From: Babylonia areolata | Taxonomy: Eukaryota; Mollusca; Gastropoda; Neogastropoda; Buccinidae | DNA: 64,000 nt | Assembly: GCF_041734735.1 (NCBI RefSeq) | Contig: NC_134897.1 | Coordinates: 1,305,201-1,369,200 of the forward strand | Reading direction: 5' to 3' | Shown here: one piece after another, positions 37,869-49,066 of the stretch | How the letters are laid out: every line of letters begins with the position of its first letter | How positions within the stretch are numbered: position 1 is the stretch's first letter | Made by a program: the position numbers and the translations under genes | The notes under the pieces: generated by a model | The model's database searches: none | The model's input: the letters and a program-made list of their open reading frames with translations, nothing else | What the model was told of the DNA's origin: nothing

Positions 37869-40505
37869 GGAAAAGAAAGAGGTGGTGTGATGAATGAAGT
37901 GACAAAATAGTGGAAAAGAAAGAGGTGGTGTGATGAATGAAGTGACATAATAGGGGAAAAGAAAGAGGTGGTGTGATGAATGAAGTGACAGAGTAGTGGA
38001 AAAGAAAGAGGTGGTGTGATGAATGAAGTGACATAATAGGGGAAAAGAAAGAGGTGGTGTGATGAATGAAGTGACAAAATAGTGGAAAAGAAAGAGGTGG
38101 TGTGATGAATGAAGTGACAGAATAGTGGAAAAGAAAGAGGTGGTGTGATGAATGAAGTGACATAATAGGGGAAAAGAAAGAGGTGGTGTGATGAATGAAG
38201 TGACACAATAGTGGAAAAGAAAGAGGTGGTGTGATGAATGAAGTGACAAAATAGTGGAAAAGAAAGAGGTGGTGTGATGAATGAAGTGACAGAGTAGTGG
38301 AAAAGAAAGAGGTGGTGTGATGAATGAAGTGACAGAGTGGTGGAAAAGGAAGAGGTGGTGTGATGAATGAAGTGACAAAATAGTGGAAAAGAAAGAGGTG
38401 GTGTGATGAATGAAGTGACAGAGTGGTGGAAAAGGAAGAGGCGGTGTGATGAATGAAGTGACAAAATAGTGGACAAGAAAGAGGTGATGTGATGAATGAA
38501 GTGACAGAGTAGTGGAAAAGAAAGAGGTGGTGTGATGAATGAAGTGACAGAGTGGTGGAAAAGGAAGAGGCGGTGTGATGAATGAAGTGACAAAATAGTG
38601 GACAAGAAAGAGGTGATGTGATGAATGAAGTGACAGAGTGGTGGAAAAGAAAGAGGTGGTGTGATGAATGAAGTGACACAATAGTGGAAAAGAAAGAGGT
38701 GGTGTGATGAATGAAGTGACAGAGTAGTGGAAAAGAAAGAGGTGGTGTGATGAATGAAGTGACAGAGTGGTGGAAAAGGAAGAGGTGGTGTGATGAATGA
38801 AGTGACACAATAGTGGAAAAGAAAGAGGTGGTGTGATGAATGAAGTGACAGAGTAGTGGAAAAGAAAGAGGTGGTGTGATGAATGAAGTGACAGAGTGGT
38901 GGAAAAGGAAGAGGTGGTGTGATGAATAAAGTGACAGAATAGTGGAAAAGGAAGAGGCGGTGTGATGAATGAAGTGACAAAATAGTGGAAAAGAAAGAGG
39001 TGGTGTGATGAATGAAGTGACAGACTAGTGGAAAAGAAAGAGGTGGTGTGATGAATGAAGTGACAGAGTGGTGGAAAAGGAAGAGGTGGTGTGATGAATG
39101 AAGTGACAGACTGGTGGAAAAGAAAGAGGTGGTGTGATGAATGAAGTGACAAAATAGTGGAAAAGAAAGAGGTGGTGTGATGAATGAAGTGACAGACTGG
39201 TGGAAAAGAAAGAGGTGGTGTGATGAATGAAGTGACAAAATAGTGGAAAAGAAAGAGGTGGTGTGATGAATGAAGTGACAAAATAGTGGAAAAGAAAGAG
39301 GTGGTGTGATGAATGAAGTGACAAAATAGTGGAAAAGAAAGAGGTGGTGTGATGAATGAAGTGACACAATAGTGGAAAAGAAAGAGGTGGTGTGATGAAT
39401 GAAGTGACAGAGTAGTGGAAAAGAAAGAGGTGGTGTGATGAATGAAGTGACAGAGTGGTGGAAAAGGAAGAGGTGGTGTGATGAATGAAGTGACAAAATA
39501 GTGGAAAAGAAAGAGGTGGTGTGATGAATGAAGTGACAGACTGGTGGAAAAGAAAGAGGTGGTGTGATGAATGAAGTGACAAAATAGTGGAAAAGAAAGA
39601 GGTGGTGTGATGAATGAAGTGACATAATAGTGGAAAAGAAAGAGGTGGTGTGATGAATGAAGTGACAAGATAGTGGAAAAGGAAGAGGTGGTGTGATGAA
39701 TGAAGTGACAAAATAGTGGAAAAGAAAGAGGTGGTGTGATGAATGAAGTGACAAAATAGTGGAAAAGGAAGAGGTGGTGTGATGAATGAAGTGACAAAAT
39801 AGTGGAAAAGGAAGAGGCGGTGTGATGAATGAAGTGACAAAATAGTGGAAAAGAAAGAGGTGGTGTGATGAATGAAGTGACAAAATAGTGGAAAAGAAAG
39901 AGGTGGTGTGATGAATGAAGTGACAGACTGGTGGAAAAGAAAGAGGTGGTGTGATGAATGAAGTGACAAAATAGTGGACAAGAAAGAGGTGGTGTGATGA
40001 ATAAAGTGACAAAATAGTGGAAAAGAAAGAGGTGGTGTGATGAATGAAGTGACAGAGTAGTGGAAAAGAAAGAGGTGGTGTGATGAATGAAGTGACAAAA
40101 TAGTGGAAAAGAAAGAGGTGGTGTGATGAATGAAGTGACAAAATAGTGGAAAAGAAAGAGGTGGTGTGATGAATGAAGTGACAAAATAGTGGAAAAGAAA
40201 GAGGTGGTGTGATGAATGACGTGACAAAATAGTGGAAACGAAAGAGGTGGTGTGATGAATGAAGTGACAGAGTGGTGGAAAAGAAAGAGGTGGTGTGATG
40301 AATAAAGTGACAGAATAGTGGAAAAGAAAGAGGTGGTGTGATGAATAAAGTGACAGAATAGTGGAAAAGAAAGAGGTGGTGTGATGAATAAAGTGACAGA
40401 ATAGTGGAAAAGAAAGAGGTGGTGTGATGAATGAAGTGACAGAGTGGTGAAAAAGAAAGAGGTGGTGTGATGAATGAAGTGACATAATAGTGGAAAAGAA
40501 AGACC
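37869..40505. repeat. 43-bp satellite, about 61 copies
   Basis: Core AGTGGAAAAGAAAGAGGTGG followed by TGTGATGAATGAAGTGACA and a variable AAA/AGA/TAA/CAC. The minus strand has no stop in any frame, so spurious frames of up to about 1100 codons (repeats of FITPPLSFPLFCHFIHHTT) run through it. The sequence is unrelated to the other 43-bp array at 4.6 kb. Confidence 0.96.
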
Positions 40506-41040
40506 CATGAACTGGACTGACTGACAGTGACTTATAACATGTATTATAACAGTGATTCAAAATTCCCTATAACAATGTAAGCATACTCGTTTTAATTAAC
40601 GAAAACAATATCAAAGGTTGTTACTAAATGGATTTCGATTCAAACAGTCTGAGTTTTTTTTTTTCGAAGTAATGAATAACTATTCAGAACCTCTTCAAGG
40701 ACAATTATGTGCTTGGTTAAAACTGTTGAGCCACTTTTTGAAAGATAAGTTGTGTTCCTTGACAGTGGACAAGTATATAATGGATATTCACCTCTTTTCC
40801 GATAAACACTAGGCCTTGTGTTCCGTAAAAATCTCGATCGGTGGGCATTCAAACGGATTCTAATCGGTCTTGGCTGGGAGAAGCTTTAGAGTTGCTTGCT
40901 ATATCTGCAGGCTTCGGTGACGGTAACATTGGCCTATGCTTGTGCCGTTCACTGGACACTTTGCTGTACACCGAAAACCCTCCAGTGGATCAAATGGAAT
41001 GCTGAGGATTGTGCAGGGCGCGATAGTGCGTGTGTGTGAG
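40506..41040. other. Single-copy sequence
   Basis: Non-repetitive sequence between the 43-bp array and a (GT)n tract. No open frame resembles a known protein. Confidence 0.5.
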
Positions 41041-41044
41041 CTTT

Positions 41045-41073
41045 TGAGTGTGTGTGTGTGTGTGTGTGTGTGT

Positions 41074-41108
<35 letters not shown>

Positions 41109-41149
41109 TGTGTGTGCACGCGAGTGTGTGTGTGTGTGTGTGTGTGTGT

Positions 41150-41220
<71 letters not shown>
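41045..41220. repeat. (GT)n microsatellite with CACG interruptions
   Basis: About 175 bp of GT interrupted by GCACGTGTG and GCACGCGAG. Confidence 0.96.
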
Positions 41221-41494
41221 TGTTTCTTCCCACACTTCGGTTTCATTTTGCATCACTTTTGATGGTTTTTCTGTCTACTCCACCATCTGCACCAGTTCAG
41301 TGGCGTCACTCCCTCCCTCTGCATTCATTCAGTACCCCATACACGGCCACACACGGGCTTGTCGGGTGCAGTCCCAGAGTCAGCAGCTAACAGGGAACCA
41401 TCGATGTCTGGTAGCCAGGAGGCCACACACCAGAGGAGACGCTGCACTGCTGCGGAATCACGTGGATGGTGTCCAGTGATGTGTCTTATGATTT

Positions 41495-41526
41495 AAGATA
41501 CAAGATTTAAGTTTATCTTGTATCTT
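41495..41526. repeat. Perfect 12-bp inverted repeat (hairpin)
   Basis: AAGATACAAGAT at 41495-41506 pairs with ATCTTGTATCTT at 41515-41526 across an 8-base loop. It lies about 150 bp beyond the predicted poly(A) site of the protease homologue. There is no T-run, and its function is unknown. Confidence 0.75.
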
Positions 41527-41675
41527 GTGCGAATGACACAAGGTATAGACAAAGAATGACACAAGAACAGACAAAGAAAAAGAAAAAGAAGACAAGCAGA
41601 AAAGGAATAAAGGGAGACAAACACGGAAAAGAAGTAAAGGAAAAGCCCGGAAGTCTCAGGCAATGCTCGTTATGG

Positions 41676-41681
41676 TTTATT
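41676..41681 (-). promoter_or_regulatory. Poly(A) signal AATAAA of the serine-protease homologue
   Basis: TTTATT on the plus strand reads AATAAA on the coding strand, 50 bases after the stop codon. This implies a short 3' UTR with cleavage near 41655-41660. Confidence 0.7.
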
Positions 41682-41730
41682 CACTGAAGAGAACATCGTT
41701 ACCGAGCAGGACAGCATCAGTCGTGACGAG

Positions 41731-41898
41731 TCAGCACACATTAGTGTTTACTATAGACTGGATCCAGGACAGGTAGCTGGAGACACGGGTGTAGGCTGCG
41801 GGGAAGCCTTCCCGGCCACAACCTATTCCATAGTTGAGTACGCCCGCTTGGTAGACGACACCTCCACACTCGCAGACCAGAGGTGCTGCCCCGTCCCC
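41731..41898 (-). CDS. Serine-protease homologue, exon 5 (last): Ser195 region to stop
   Basis: 55 codons plus TGA. The acceptor is TGTGGGTGCAG|GGG, phase 0, an intron position common just before the active-site serine in this family. The exon opens with GDGAAPLVC where active enzymes have GDSGGPLVC, so Ser195 is Gly and both following glycines are Ala. Downstream are GVLNYGIGCG (Cys220 and the pocket strand, usually SWGxGC) and PAAYTRVSSYLSWIQSIV, the standard C-terminal helix. The fold markers are kept while the nucleophile is gone. Exons 1-5 here make a domain of about 245 residues, the normal length. The stop is followed by AATAAA at 50 bases, so this looks like a maintained gene rather than a pseudogene. 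Confidence 0.9.
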   Translation of the reverse strand, partial: GDGAAPLVCECGGVVYQAGVLNYGIGCGREGFPAAYTRVSSYLSWIQSIVNTNVC

Positions 41899-42120
41899 CT
41901 GCACCCACAGAGATTTTTTCCCTTTCAATGGAAGTTCTTTTTACTTGTGATTGAATGGTTGCAATTAACATAAACACACCATCATACACAGAAGACAATA
42001 AGTAATGAGACAGAGAGAAGAAACATGTACTCACATACCAGTAACAAATATAGATTTACATTACTAATTTTCAGTACACGATTTACCAAAGCTAACAGTT
42101 CCAAAGTGTCCCCTTTGCAG

Positions 42121-43180
42121 TTAGTCCATCAGCCAGCAGGTAAATCGGTACCACTCATAGAGCCAAGTGCCATCATATATTTTGGGAATCGTCTATGTCC
42201 CTACATGTCAGAAAACCATGATAATGTTATGAACGTGGCAGCTTTCTGCCCGTTATCACGTGATTTCTAACCCCACCCTGACGCGTCGAGAACGCGCACC
42301 GTGATCAAGCTCTGTTCTCCCAGAGCCTGAACTGTTGAAGATAGAAAGACAATTATTGAACAGAAAAGATTATAACAGCATGCTAAACAACTTTTGTTCT
42401 TATAAGTATATCAAATTATTATTCGTTCATGAAACGTAGTGGCGCTCTGAGGATTTCACGACACATTCACACAAAATTTGTCACGTTGTCTTTTGTCAAA
42501 GTTTACTTGTTAGATATAGGAAGACACTTTATGAAGCAAAATGAAGCACAAGGGACTTGTGAACAATTTTTATTCTCATAAAACTATCAAAATGTTGATC
42601 ATTTCGGAAACGTAACCACTTTTATGAGTGTCACTAAAGATTATGCAACACGACAAAATATTCAGTTCGTGTTCTGCTTTGTCTAAATGATTGCAAAGAA
42701 AAAGGTCATTACTGAAGAATAAGATATATAATAGCACGTAAAACAACTTGCGATCTTATAAGCATATCAAAACATTGTTCATCTCATGAAGTATAGTGTT
42801 ATTTTGAGGATTTCATGATAAATTCACACAAACTGCGACATGTCGTCTTCTGTCAAAGCTAACTGGTCAACTTTTATTCTCATGAAACTATGTTGATTGT
42901 TTCTGGAAAATGATGACTCTTGTGAGTGTCACTGAGTGTCATCAAAGATTACACAACACAACAAAATGCTCAGTTCTTCTGCTCTGCCTAAACGTGACCC
43001 GACACCACAAACGGAACATTAAGTCACTGGACGTATTGCACCTTTTGATCACATGTTCTTTATAGCGATCAAGTACGTTCAGTGACTTAATGTCTCTTTT
43101 GCGGTGTCGGGTCACATTTATTTATTTAACGGGTACAATTAGAAAGGTAACTACTGAAGAATAAGATGCAGAATAGTACG
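42121..43180 (+). repeat. Left terminal inverted repeat arm
   Basis: The outer part (42121-42345) is the conserved terminus. The inner part is built of tandem subrepeats: a unit of about 360 bp (42346-42705), a shorter related unit (42706-42990) and the start of a third (about 43145-43180), all sharing motifs such as GAATAAGAT, ATAGCACG and CTTATAAG. A 122-bp palindrome splits the arm at 42994-43115. Confidence 0.75.
42994..43115. mobile_element. 122-bp palindromic (foldback/MITE-like) insertion
   Basis: GTGACCCGACACC at 42994 pairs with GGTGTCGGGTCAC at 43103-43115, and ATTAAGTCACTG (43018-43029) with CAGTGACTTAAT (43080-43091). Arms of about 43 bp flank a central stretch of about 36 bp. 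The other arm of the host element lacks it, so it is a later insertion or a transposition relic. TAAA/TTTA flank it, but no clear target duplication is visible. Confidence 0.7.
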
Positions 43181-43182
43181 CT

Positions 43183-43304
43183 AAGTGATGATGATGATGA
43201 TGATGAAGTGAACTTGTATAGTGCTCCCTCACAAATTCAACTATGCACTTAGTATACGTACATCAAGATAATAGGGCTGTAAGATAATACAAAGATGAAA
43301 TAGA

Positions 43305-43336
<32 letters not shown>

Positions 43337-43337
43337 A

Positions 43338-43389
<52 letters not shown>

Positions 43390-43400
43390 TACTCCCATCC
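43183..43400. repeat. (GATGAT)n and (CA)n tract, possible LINE 3'-end scrap
   Basis: A short GAT run at 43187-43206 is followed by AACTTGTATAGTGCTC, wording I associate with 3' ends of mollusc LINEs (weak). A (CA)n run follows at 43302-43387. Confidence 0.4.
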
Positions 43401-43639
43401 CTCTCCCACCAAGACTCCGTGCTATTCTGTCTGCTTAACTGTTCCAGATAAAAAAGAATAGGACAAGCACTGCAAGCATTATCATAATTACAAGCGTCAT
43501 TAAAAACACAGCTTTGCCACATATTTAGCACACAACACGTGTCCACTTGTCACTGGCTTGAACAGACATGACACTGTTCTCTTAGTCTTCACTTGTAATA
43601 GGACTAACTTGTCCAACTAAACGTACAGAAAAGAAGAAA

Positions 43640-46300
43640 ATGTCTTTCAGTTTCCAGCTGAGATGCTTGCCTCAGTTTAGTATTCATCAAAGAACAGATT
43701 ATTGTCAAAGTCATCATCGTCTACAAGCTCTGGCACATCCTCCAGATTATCATCCACAGGCTGGTGGTCCATCTCCTTCAGTTTGCACATGTCGGAACAT
43801 TTCAGACCACGTTGAATCCACGTACATTCCTAGGCAGGGCACGCCCTTGTGTATTTGCGGGCAAGAAGTTCAATGACTTCTTCAGGCGCGTGCCTGACGT
43901 CCATCCAGTCCACAACTAAGACGTCTGTTCCAATTTGGTTTTTCCACCTTCCAACTACTCTGTGCTGGATCTGGAGCACCAGGATCATGAGACAAGCTCC
44001 GTCGCCAGTCCTGCCTGGAAGTTGGCTCGCTTTGCCTGTTTCAGAAGGCAGTCCTTACATGCTGGAAGCTGATGAGATTCAATCTCACCATTCCTTGCAC
44101 GATACATGTGGTATCGTAGATCATTCACATCACTTGGTCCTTGTTTCGAATACCAGATGCATGTGAACCTTTCTAGGTGTTGAAAGAGTTCCCCTGTCAA
44201 CTCCCAGCTTTCATCCAGTTCAGGGAAGTCTCACTTCACGTCTTCATCTCCTTTCAAGATTTTCAAGGCATTCAGTTTGCCTTTGCCCGCGAAAGCACTC
44301 AGTGTCAAAGCCTGTGCACACATGCATCCCGATAAAAGCCTTACATACATCCGGTCCAAGAGAGGCTGCGATCTTGTTGATGTCCAACAGGTGAGTACGG
44401 GTACGTGTCCCAGTTTTCTGGAACAAACGTGACCTGATGGTCTCAGCAAAGGCCAGGTTCAGAAGACGTCTCTGACATCAGAGTTGATCACCATACCCTC
44501 GAATCCTTCTTCAGAAGCGTGCATAGCATGTAGCAACAGGCGACCATCAGCCTCTTCCTGGAAACACTGCAGCTCAAGAACTTCACAGCATTGGAGTCCA
44601 GTCATGCGGAAGCAAACATCATCACAAATGACAATTGACGTACAGAACTTTCTTCATCCGTGCAAGCTTCTGTTTGTACTTCTCTCCTTGCCACTCACTG
44701 GCGAAAGATTTGATCAAGCTGGTTTTGTTTGCATCTTGCGCCAAGAACCTTCACCACTGTTTGATCATCTGTCCTGGTGTCACGTCTTGTACCTTCAGGC
44801 CGAATTCTGCATCCCTGTTGGTTCTCTCAGCGTATTTGATGGACTTTTCTCGGTACGTCTCAAACACGATGTCAGCCCTTCTGCTAAATGAAGCCTCCTT
44901 CATGGCCATGGCAAAGATCTGTTCTGCGATGTCATCAAAGGTGGTCTGCTGGGCATCAGGGGTCAAGCGTTGTACAAGGGCCATGCCATCGATGATCGTT
45001 GCTGAATGGGCAGGCACAGCGTCAGCCAGTGGGATGTTTTTCTTGATGCTTGTCGCCAGTGCTGCCTTGTTTGTTTTTCGCATACTGCCATCAGGGGTGG
45101 CCAGAGACCATGGAAGGGGCCCAAGTGGATGGCACAGCATGTCTTACATGTTGATATCACGGTGCTGCCTCATCACGATCATGCCACCAAGTGCTCTGTC
45201 AGCTTTCAATATAACAGAACGACCATCCATACATTTGGTTTGTTTCTTTTTAGTAGCTGTTGCAAATGTTTTGATCAGACATTTTTTTTCACTGGGGCAT
45301 GAAACTTCTTTGTGGGTGGATTTGATTATTGTCTCTCGGTCTTGAAAGTTGCGTAGGCATGTTCTCCTTTTGCGTGTGCCTCTCTACTGTCTTCATCAAC
45401 ATCTTTTGGGGCAGTAGCGCCAGTGGAGATGCTGATGAGGTCCACATTGGCTTCAAAGGGATTGACCCAGCTTGTACGCGTCTCAACAACAGCACTGACA
45501 GCTTCTTCATCTTTCTTGATTCCAGATTTCTGAAGTTCAGGATGCTCAAATCCATGCTTGCTCAAGTGAACCATGTTTCTCAGCACTGTCAAGAATTCAC
45601 TTGTATTCTGTGGTGAGGTAGTATCGGCTCACTGCTCCAGCCTTTAAACTGAATTGGGCTGTGCCTCCTACAGTCTGTGTGTCCTTGTTCACCGCCACTT
45701 CAGTGGTCTGGTCCACAGGAATGCGTCCAAATGGGTTTCCTGCTGCACGCTGCACAGAGAAGTTGCCCTTCTGAAACTCTTCATAGATCTCCGGATGGTC
45801 TGTTGCTAAGTTGGTCATTTCAGCATAGAACACAGGAAGAAATCGTGTTCAGTTCAGTTTATCGCACGAGAAGCACCACGGGATCATGGAACGAACTGCG
45901 TGTAGATGCAAGTCCCAGTTTCCTTCCCGAGATGATCGCAGATGGCCCAGCAAAATATCCTGAACCATGTCAACATAAGTCATCCAAAATGCTGACAGAT
46001 GCCCGTTGTCATGACGCAGAGGTTGAAGATATTCACCCCAAAGGTCAGGTATCTGTCCAGATATGTTATGGGTTGTCCAGCAAAGTTTGGATTGTCACTT
46101 GTCCAATGTCTTCGTAGAAGTCACCGATCAGAGTTTCAAGCTCTTGGACAACTGGCAACATGTCTGCATGCCTGTCCGTGATCCATGGTATGAATCCCTG
46201 CCACATCATCCTCATGAGAGCTTCAAGAACGCACTTGTGTGTCCTGACAGCTTTTTTGTACTTCTTCCCTTCAAGTACCTTTGCCACAAAGGCCTTGCGC
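43640..46300 (-). pseudogene. Orphan nuclease-like protein of the long-TIR element, broken
   Basis: Read right to left the remains give, in order: MMWQGFIPWITDRHAD (about 46240-46190), FYAEMTNLATDHPEIYEEF and GNFSVQRAAG (about 45830-45725), MVHLSKHGFEHPEL (about 45575), a 130-residue segment at 44751-45140 (IDGMALVQRLTPDAQQTTFD), GPDVCKAF with GKGKLNALKIL (about 44230-44370), SDVNDLRYHMYRARNGE (about 44140), VDWMDV (about 43910), and a Cys-rich tail GLKCSDMCKL near 43800. I remember this order from large multi-copy uncharacterised proteins of marine invertebrates and fish, whose middle part resembles PIN/FEN-type nucleases and whose tail resembles a CXC motif. Function is unknown. The frame is interrupted several times, so this copy is not functional. 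Confidence 0.68.
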
Positions 46301-46309
46301 TTCGTATTG

Positions 46310-47077
46310 CTTCTAAATAGGTATTCCGATTATCTTACTATTTAGCCTTTACAAAAGACGAAGTGCCGCATTTTGTGTGAATTTTGTCATGAAATCCTCA
46401 AAACGGCACTACATTTCATGAACGAAATGATATTTTCATAAATGTATAAGAACAAAAGTTGTTTTGCGTGCTATTCTGCATCTTCTTTAGTAAGTACATT
46501 TTTCCCCAACCATTTTGTCAGAGCAGAACACAAACTGAGTATTTTGTTGTGTTGTGTAATATTTGATGATACTCACAGAAGTGATTACTTTTTCCAAAAC
46601 GATCGACATTTTGATAGTTTTATGAGAATAAAAATTGTTCTCAAGTCCCTTGTGCTTCATTTTGCTTCATAAAGTGTCTTCCTATATCTAACAAGTTAGC
46701 TTTGACAAAAGACGACATGCAGAATTTTGTGTGAATGTGTCGTGAAGTCCTCAAAACACCACTACATTCCACGAACAAATAATAATTTGATATACTTATA
46801 AGAAAACCAAAAGCTGTTTAACATGTTATTATACATCTTTTTTGTTCAATAATTGTCTTTCTATCTTCAATAGTTTAGGCTCTGGGAGAACAGAGCTTGA
46901 TCACGGTGCGCGTTCTCGACGCGTTAGGGTGGGGTTAGAAATCACGTGATAACAGGCAGAAAGCTGCCACGTTCACAACATTATCATGACACAGACGATT
47001 CCAAGAATATATGATAACACTCGCCACTATGAGTGGTACCGACCCCCTTGACTTGAGGGGCTGGCTGAAGGACTAAA
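46310..47077 (-). repeat. Right terminal inverted repeat arm
   Basis: Reverse complement of the left arm. It has the conserved terminus (46865-47077), one full inner subrepeat (about 46500-46860) and part of a second (46310-46500). It lacks the 122-bp palindrome. The start of the coding remnant runs into this arm. Confidence 0.78.
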
Positions 47078-47149
47078 CAATGATGAAACCACCGAAGCAC
47101 AATGAAATCTCCATTCAGAAGAGTCCCTCCCGTCCCTCTCTTTAAGTAG

Positions 47150-47497
47150 TCTTCTTCTTTTTTGTTCGTGGGCTGCGACATTCACTCTTTCATACGTGTG
47201 GAGTTTTACGAGTATGGCCGTTTTTACACCCGCCATGAAGGCAGCCATTCTCCATTTTCGTGCCACTTATAACCCACTGAACGCTGACATGGATTACATG
47301 ATATTTAACGTGCGTATTTTCATTTTCTGCGTGTGTATACACACGAACGGAGTCCAGGGACTGGCAGGTCTGTACATCTGTTAACCTCGGAGCTAGGAAA
47401 AATGTCCGCCCTTTACCCAGAGGGCGTAGCAACCTGGATTTGAACCCGGCACCCTCAGATAGAAAATCAAATGCTGTAACCACTTGGCTGAAATAAC
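47150..47497 (-). mobile_element. SINE, family A, complete-looking copy
   Basis: tRNA-derived SINE on the minus strand. An A-box-like TCAGCCAAGTGGTTA lies at 47477-47491 (reverse complement) and a B box GGTTCAAATCC at 47436-47446. The body follows with AAAGGGCGGACATTTTTCC and AAATACGCACGTTAAATATC, and the 3' end has the tail AAAAAAGAAGAAG at about 47150-47162. A truncated relative lies at 2338-2585. It lies in intron 4 of the protease homologue, about 75 bp outside the long-TIR element. Confidence 0.85.
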
Positions 47498-48335
47498 AAG
47501 GATTATTTTTCACAACTATCGCCGTTTAACGATCTATGGTAAGTATAAAAGTGACAGCAGCAGCACTGAACACAGTTTTAATTACTACCCCAGGAGCAAC
47601 GCAACACGGTTTTCACTACTGTCTCTCTCAAGAGAAACACAGCAAAACGTATTAGACAAAAGTGATGAATAATTAACAGATAGGCCTATTGTTGAATGTT
47701 AATGTAAAACAAACGAACAAAACGAAAAAGCAGAGCCTGCACCTCCAAGCTTCAGAACAGAACGGCTGTAAGTCTCCCGAATTTAGCCGTATTTCCGAAT
47801 CATTAACAGTTTATTTCGTTGATGTTCCGTCCGGATTCCGAAAACTGCTCTTACCCCTCGCAACTTCCCGATTGGTAACAATACGCCATGACCTCGTTTT
47901 TCTTGTTCACAATTAAAAGCAGAGAAATACACATTCTGGACGGAACACATACAGTGACACTAACTACATTACTGACGTGTTTACTTCATACGAATATTCT
48001 AAAGTGGACACTGAATGAACATAAAAGAATTTGAATCGACCGTTTCACTGCCTCATCTACACGGCACTGGTCAGTGCAGATCTTGACAAAGCATGTTGCA
48101 AAGCCTGACGCGATGGCAACGTCTCCTTTACTGACGAATTAAAAGAATCTCTGACATAATCATCGACGTGTTTACTGCATATGAATGTTTTAAAGTGGCT
48201 ACTGAATTAACTAGAATGAACAGGGGAAAAAAAAATGGAAACGAAGGTGTCAGTAGTTCTCAGTGAGTGGAAAGACAAAGCTTGTCAATCACAGGTCTCT
48301 GCAGATCTATAAAAACGGACATATAATTTTAGTGC

Positions 48336-48368
<33 letters not shown>

Positions 48369-48700
48369 CTACGCAATGGGAACGACTCGTTTACCTCGGA
48401 CTTGAAAGAAAATGTTTAAATGCCTGAGATATTCCAAAATAACATGATTTAAACTTCAACAGGACTTCGTTTGTTCTTCTCGAGTTGTTCTTTCTTCATA
48501 AAAAATCGTCAGTATCTTAAAGCTTTCCTTTCTTTCTTATGGTGTTCTATCATTTGCCATCAGTTTTAACATCTGTTTGATCACAAAAATACCCTTTTCG
48601 AGAGAACACAGACGCTTTCTTATTTCTTTTTTTCAGCTTGGGATGCCCATCTTGCTTTCAATTCTAAGAGTCTTCATTCTGTTTTGTTCCCCTAAATCCA
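47498..48700. other. Intron 4, non-repetitive sequence
   Basis: AT-rich single-copy sequence with one T-run at about 48338-48368. No further exon or element was recognised. Confidence 0.5.
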
Positions 48701-48724
48701 GTAGGATGTGTCTTCTTCTCATTC

Positions 48725-48863
48725 TCCCTCCACACCTGCACACCAACACACACAGACATACACAAGCATTAACGCGTGCACATACCCACAACCACACACA
48801 CACACATCCACACACACACATCCACACTCACAAACACACACGCGCGCGCGCGCGCGCACGCAT

Positions 48864-48916
<53 letters not shown>
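48725..48916. repeat. (CA)n/(CG)n microsatellite next to exon 4 donor
   Basis: CA-rich tract with a CGCGCGCG core at 48841-48857. On the coding strand it becomes a GT run starting about 11 bases past the exon 4 splice donor. Confidence 0.95.
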
Positions 48917-48919
<3 letters not shown>

Positions 48920-48926
48920 TACCTAC

Positions 48927-49066
48927 ATTACATGGCGACTTTCCTGCCTCCCCAGCGCAGATCAGTTTGTCATTGTAGTCAGTGTATGGACTGTAGACAT
49001 CCGAGCAAACGCTCTGAGGCACCACAGGTAAGTCAACTTTGTGGGGAACATCGGTGACTTGTCCAC
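48927..49066 (-). CDS. Serine-protease homologue, exon 4 (Cys168-Cys191 region)
   Basis: Acceptor TGTGTACAG|GT; the first two bases complete a Gly codon begun in exon 3. It encodes GGQVTDVPHKVDLPVVPQSV, Cys168, Cys182 (DKLICAG) and ends KSPCN before donor AAT|GTAGGT in phase 0. KSPCN aligns with KDSCQ, so specificity-pocket residue 189, Asp in trypsins, is Ser here, as in chymotrypsins. 46 whole codons. A (GT)n microsatellite begins about 11 bases into the following intron. Confidence 0.88.

Larger units (their letters stand above)
42121..47077 (-). mobile_element. Long-TIR transposon-like element (about 5 kb), unassigned superfamily
   Basis: The two ends match in inverted orientation. GTACCACTCATAG, ATGAACGTGGCAGCTTTCTG, TATCACGTGATTTCTAACCC, GCGTCGAGAACGCGCACCGT and CAAGCTCTGTTCTCCCAGAG on the left (42140-42330) recur, with few differences, as reverse complements on the right (46870-47043). 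Similarity continues inward for several hundred bases and outward to TTAGTCCNTCAGCCAGC (42121-42137; 47060-47076). Between the arms lie minus-strand remains of one large protein. No target-site duplication was recognised, so the outer limits are approximate. The whole element sits in intron 4 of the protease homologue. No capsid, polymerase or integrase motif was seen, so there is no evidence for a Polinton. I cannot assign it to a named DNA-transposon superfamily. Confidence 0.75.

Noticed and set aside
37149-40508. Open frames of up to 1119 codons on the minus strand
   Set aside because: Pure translation of the 43-bp and adjacent arrays; no non-repeat sequence is included except short ends.
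41899-47150. Polinton as an explanation for the long inverted repeats
   Set aside because: The element is about 5 kb and shows no polymerase, integrase, protease or capsid motif; the one recognisable protein belongs to a different orphan family.
47436-47491. Functional tRNA gene
   Set aside because: A and B boxes are present, but the intervening arms do not form a cloverleaf and a SINE body with tail follows.
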